A DNA stretch of 10,031 nt from Candidatus Omnitrophota bacterium (GTDB taxonomy: Bacteria > Omnitrophota > Gorgyraeia > Kaelpiales > Kaelpiaceae). The notes under the pieces are model-generated. The model did no database searches. It was not told the origin of the DNA and was given only the letters and a program-made list of their open reading frames with translations. The stretch is from positions 1 through 10,031 of the forward strand of contig JAQUNS010000015.1 of assembly GCA_028717465.1 (NCBI GenBank). The letters are read 5' to 3'. This document shows positions 7,855 through 10,031 of this stretch, piece after piece. Numbering within the stretch: the first letter of the stretch is position 1; every line of letters starts with the position of its first letter. The translations under genes and the position numbers were made by a program.

Positions 7855-7884
7855 AATACGGTTAAATAAAATACTTGCAAAAAT

Positions 7885-8505
7885 ATGCCAAAGTCAGGTA
7901 AAATAACAATAGGAATAACCGGTGAAATAGGGGCAGGCAAAACCAGTTATGCCAAAGAGTTCCGAAATTTAGGTTTTTTTCCGGTTTACGCAGATAAAAT
8001 AGCCCATGAGATTCTCAAAATTTCTGAAGTTAAATCCCTGATTATAGGTTATTTCGGTAAAGATATAATTAAAAAATCCGAAATTGACAGAAAAAAGCTT
8101 GCTCTTAAAGCATTTAAAAATAATAGCGGCTGGGAAAAACTCGTTGAATTAACCCACCCCTACATATTAAATGAGATAAATAAAATAATCAAATCTTCTG
8201 GCAATAAGCACTGTGTAATAGACGCACCGCTGCTCTTTGAATCCGGTTTAGACAAAAAATGCGATTTTATAATCCTGGTCAAAGCAGTCCCGGAGATAAG
8301 AAGGAAGAGGCTGCTTAATAAAATGAGCTGGCAGGAGGCTGAAAGAAGAACATCCTGCCTTATGCCTACAAAAGACAAAATCAGGCTGGCTGATTTTGTT
8401 GTTGATAACAGCAGAAACGAAAAGGGGATGGTGAAAAAAAATGTCCAAGAAATCTGGTTCGGAATCCAAAACAAAAGAAACAAAACAGAAAGAAGAAGTA
8501 TCTAA
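7885..8505 (+). CDS. coaE: Dephospho-CoA kinase
   Basis: The 206-residue enzyme performs the last step of coenzyme A synthesis, phosphorylating the 3'-hydroxyl of dephospho-CoA with ATP in the cytoplasm. A Walker A loop lies at residues 13-20 (GEIGAGKT). Asp37 in YADKIAHE matches the conserved 'DaDkiah' acidic residue, THPYI (90-94) the 'HP' motif, and [10 protein letters not shown] (113-122) the CoA-domain signature. LADFVVDNS near the C-terminus is the adenine-binding strand. The lid reads RRTSCLMP, with Leu where Gln is usual. The ATG at 7885 is the earliest start, since an in-frame TAA lies at 7867 with no start codon between. No Shine-Dalgarno is visible. The last 21 codons overlap the start of rho by 65 bases. 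The tail after IWFGIQ is basic and probably extends past the folded domain. Confidence 0.96.
   Translation: MPKSGKITIGITGEIGAGKTSYAKEFRNLGFFPVYADKIAHEILKISEVKSLIIGYFGKDIIKKSEIDRKKLALKAFKNNSGWEKLVELTHPYILNEINKIIKSSGNKHCVIDAPLLFESGLDKKCDFIILVKAVPEIRRKRLLNKMSWQEAERRTSCLMPTKDKIRLADFVVDNSRNEKGMVKKNVQEIWFGIQNKRNKTERRSI
8422..8428 (+). promoter_or_regulatory. Ribosome binding site of rho inside coaE
   Basis: AAGGGGA lies 12 bases before the ATG at 8441, within the coaE coding sequence. It supports the long rho start, which adds a Lys/Glu-rich extension. ATG and GTG codons at 8428 and 8431 are in the coaE frame and are not alternative rho starts. Confidence 0.6.
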
Positions 8506-9850
8506 AAAAGAAGAGCTATCCAAAAAAGAAGAAACACCCAAAGAACATAAGCTCACCGCTCAGAGCGATAAAATAGATATCGCCCAGCTCCAGCACATGA
8601 AAATGCCCGATTTATTCTCTCTGGCAAAAGAACTCAATGTTAACGGCATATCAGGGCTTAAAAAGCAGGATCTGATATTCAAAATAATAAAAGCCAAAGC
8701 GGTAAAAGAGGGCGATGTCTCAGGGGAAGGCGTACTGGAAGTCCTGCCTGACGGTTTTGGTTTTTTAAGGTCCACAAATTACAGTTATCTGCCCTCACCC
8801 GATGATATCTACATATCTCCTTCCCAGATCAGGCGATTCAGCTTAAGAACGGGCGATACTGTCGGAGGCCAGGTCCGGCCCCCGAAAGAGGGCGAAAAAT
8901 ACTTTGCCCTGCTTAAAGTAGAGGCTATCAATTATAAGCCGGCAGACGACAACGCCTACCGTATACCTTTTGATAACCTGACGCCGTTATATCCCAACGA
9001 AAGGTTTATTTTAGAGACAAAAGCAGATGAAATAACAACAAGAATAATAGATATGGTGACTCCGATAGGAAAAGGCCAGCGCGGCCTTATAGTAGCCCCG
9101 CCTTACAGCGGAAAGACTGTAATCCTGCAGAAGATTGCCAACGCAATAAGCTCAAATTACCCCGATGCTGCTTCCATTATATTATTAATAGGAGAGAGGC
9201 CTGAAGAGGTTACAGATATGGAACGCTCTGTTAAGGGGGAGGTTATCAGCTCGACTTTCGATGAACCGGCAGAACGCCATATTCAGGTTGCCGAAATAGT
9301 AATGGAGAAAGCCAAAAGGCTTGCGGAGTCCGGCAAAGACGTAGTAATACTCTTAGACAGCATTACGCGCTTAGCCAGGGCATATAATACCATCGCGCCT
9401 CACAGCGGCAAAGTATTAACCGGCGGCATAGACTCCGGAGCTCTGGACAGGCCTAAAAAATTCTTTGGCGCCGCCAGAAATATAGAAGAAAGCGGCTCAC
9501 TGACCATACTTGCCACAGCTTTGGTTGATACCGGCAGCAGAATGGACGATGTAATCTTTGAGGAGTTTAAAGGCACAGGCAACATGGAGCTGCAATTGGA
9601 CAGGAATCTTTTCCAGAAAAGAATATACCCTGCCATAGACATCAGAAAATCCGCCACCAGGCGCGAAGAGCTTCTCTTGGATCCGGATGAGCAGAAAAGA
9701 ATCTGGGTCTTGCGCAGAGTGCTCCATGACGTTAGCAACGAAGAGGCAATTAAAACTCTGATAGCAAAAATGTCTAAAGCCAAAAATAACATAGAGTTTC
9801 TTTTGAGCCTGGATATCAACGCAGTAGAGTCAACAAACTCTAAAATCTAA
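8441..9850 (+). CDS. rho: Transcription termination factor Rho
   Basis: The 469-residue hexameric ATP-dependent RNA helicase releases transcripts from RNA polymerase. Residues 1-42 are a low-complexity extension (20 of the first 35 residues are Lys or Glu) with an SKKEE repeat; the E. coli protein (419 residues) lacks it. The Rho_N helical domain spans about 45-83. The cold-shock-like RNA-binding domain (about 92-165) has GFGFLRS at 105-111. The ATPase domain carries Walker A with Lys225-Thr226 (APPYSGKT) and Walker B with Asp306 ([16 protein letters not shown]). [10 protein letters not shown] is the Q-loop region, [11 protein letters not shown] the R-loop, and [17 protein letters not shown] holds the arginine finger region. 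Walker A has Tyr222-Ser223 where E. coli has Lys181-Ala182. It overlaps coaE by 65 bases and is followed after 13 bases by a LOG-family gene. Confidence 0.98.
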   Translation: MSKKSGSESKTKETKQKEEVSKKEELSKKEETPKEHKLTAQSDKIDIAQLQHMKMPDLFSLAKELNVNGISGLKKQDLIFKIIKAKAVKEGDVSGEGVLEVLPDGFGFLRSTNYSYLPSPDDIYISPSQIRRFSLRTGDTVGGQVRPPKEGEKYFALLKVEAINYKPADDNAYRIPFDNLTPLYPNERFILETKADEITTRIIDMVTPIGKGQRGLIVAPPYSGKTVILQKIANAISSNYPDAASIILLIGERPEEVTDMERSVKGEVISSTFDEPAERHIQVAEIVMEKAKRLAESGKDVVILLDSITRLARAYNTIAPHSGKVLTGGIDSGALDRPKKFFGAARNIEESGSLTILATALVDTGSRMDDVIFEEFKGTGNMELQLDRNLFQKRIYPAIDIRKSATRREELLLDPDEQKRIWVLRRVLHDVSNEEAIKTLIAKMSKAKNNIEFLLSLDINAVESTNSKI

Positions 9851-9857
9851 AAGGGGA
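9851..9857 (+). promoter_or_regulatory. Ribosome binding site of the LOG-family gene
   Basis: AAGGGGA begins directly after the rho stop and sits six bases before the ATG at 9864. It is the best-placed Shine-Dalgarno in the window and fixes that start. Confidence 0.75.
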
Positions 9858-9863
9858 ATAGTT

Positions 9864-10031
9864 ATGGAAGATATCGTAAGAGGCCATTTCACGGATGAGG
9901 ACCCCTGGAGAATTTTCAGGATCATGGCAGAGTTCGTAGATGGTTTTGAAACACTCTCTAAAGTGAAAAACGGAGTATCTTTCTTCGGTTCGGCCAGAAC
10001 CAAACCGCAGCATAAATACTATAAACTTGCC
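9864..10031 (+). CDS. LOG-family (TIGR00730) Rossmann-fold protein, 5' part only
   Basis: The first 56 residues are present before the window ends. The text DEDPWRIFRIMAEFVDGFETL followed by VSFFGSARTKPQHKYYKLA is the characteristic opening of TIGR00730 proteins: a leading helix, then the first Rossmann strand and the 'FGSARt' nucleotide-phosphate-binding turn. Members related to plant LONELY GUY release a free base from nucleoside 5'-monophosphates (cytokinin-type or general nucleotide hydrolysis). The catalytic PGGxGTxxE motif that would confirm activity lies beyond the end of the window. It is read in the same direction as rho from a 13-base gap with a strong ribosome site, so it is probably in the same transcript. 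Confidence 0.9.
   Translation, partial: MEDIVRGHFTDEDPWRIFRIMAEFVDGFETLSKVKNGVSFFGSARTKPQHKYYKLA

Noticed and set aside
7867..7872. TAAAAT as a -10 for a coaE promoter
   Set aside because: The spacing would give a very short leader, but there is no -35-like sequence or TG extension; a chance match is likely in such AT-rich sequence.
8498..8540. Short direct repeat (AAAAAAGAAGA twice) as a mobile or regulatory repeat
   Set aside because: It is explained by the in-frame SKKEE protein repeat in the Rho extension.
8160..8556. Two minus-strand open frames of about 100 codons across coaE and the start of rho
   Set aside because: They are opposite well-supported genes, and their Ser/Phe/Leu-rich text is what the reverse of Lys/Glu-rich coding sequence produces.
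9400..9819. 139-codon minus-strand open frame
   Set aside because: It is fully opposite the conserved Rho ATPase domain and has no recognisable domain or ribosome site.

Overview
The window is a densely packed, entirely plus-strand bacterial segment of roughly 40% GC. It has nine complete or nearly complete genes and two partial genes at the edges. Signal peptides, a candidate lipoprotein and a probable outer-membrane barrel point to a diderm (Gram-negative-type) cell. The order polA - glgA - coaE - rho - LOG-family gene, next to several TPR proteins and a barrel-like envelope protein, fits uncultured lineages such as Omnitrophota (old OP3). That assignment rests on gene order and protein style only; no rRNA or marker tree can be built here.

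Region 1 (2-295) is the 3' end of a gene for an excisionase/MerR-type helix-turn-helix protein that ends in a single membrane segment. An AT-rich gap (296-339) follows. It carries an extended -10 promoter placed so that transcription would begin at or next to the ATG at 340.

Region 2 (340-3856) is a tightly overlapping four-gene envelope cassette. It encodes a secreted 553-residue protein with a helical N-terminus and a beta-rich, probably barrel-forming C-terminus. Next come a secreted jelly-roll (carbohydrate-binding-like) protein, a TPR probable lipoprotein and a secreted TPR protein. The two TPR proteins are tandem paralogues. The reading frames overlap by 4, 23 and 23 bases, so the four products are probably made together. 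Parts of this kind (barrel, TPR lipoprotein, sugar-binding module) resemble the outer-membrane end of exopolysaccharide export systems, but no synthase is in view and the function is unknown. This is the best candidate here for an undescribed system.

Region 3 (3885-10031) is a housekeeping run: DNA polymerase I with a degenerate proofreading domain, glycogen synthase starting one base after the polA stop, dephospho-CoA kinase, and transcription terminator Rho. rho overlaps coaE by 65 bases and has a Lys/Glu-rich N-terminal extension and an unusual P-loop. The last gene is the start of a LOG-family (TIGR00730) nucleotide-processing protein. I see no RNA genes, CRISPR arrays, insertion sequences or convincing intrinsic terminators.
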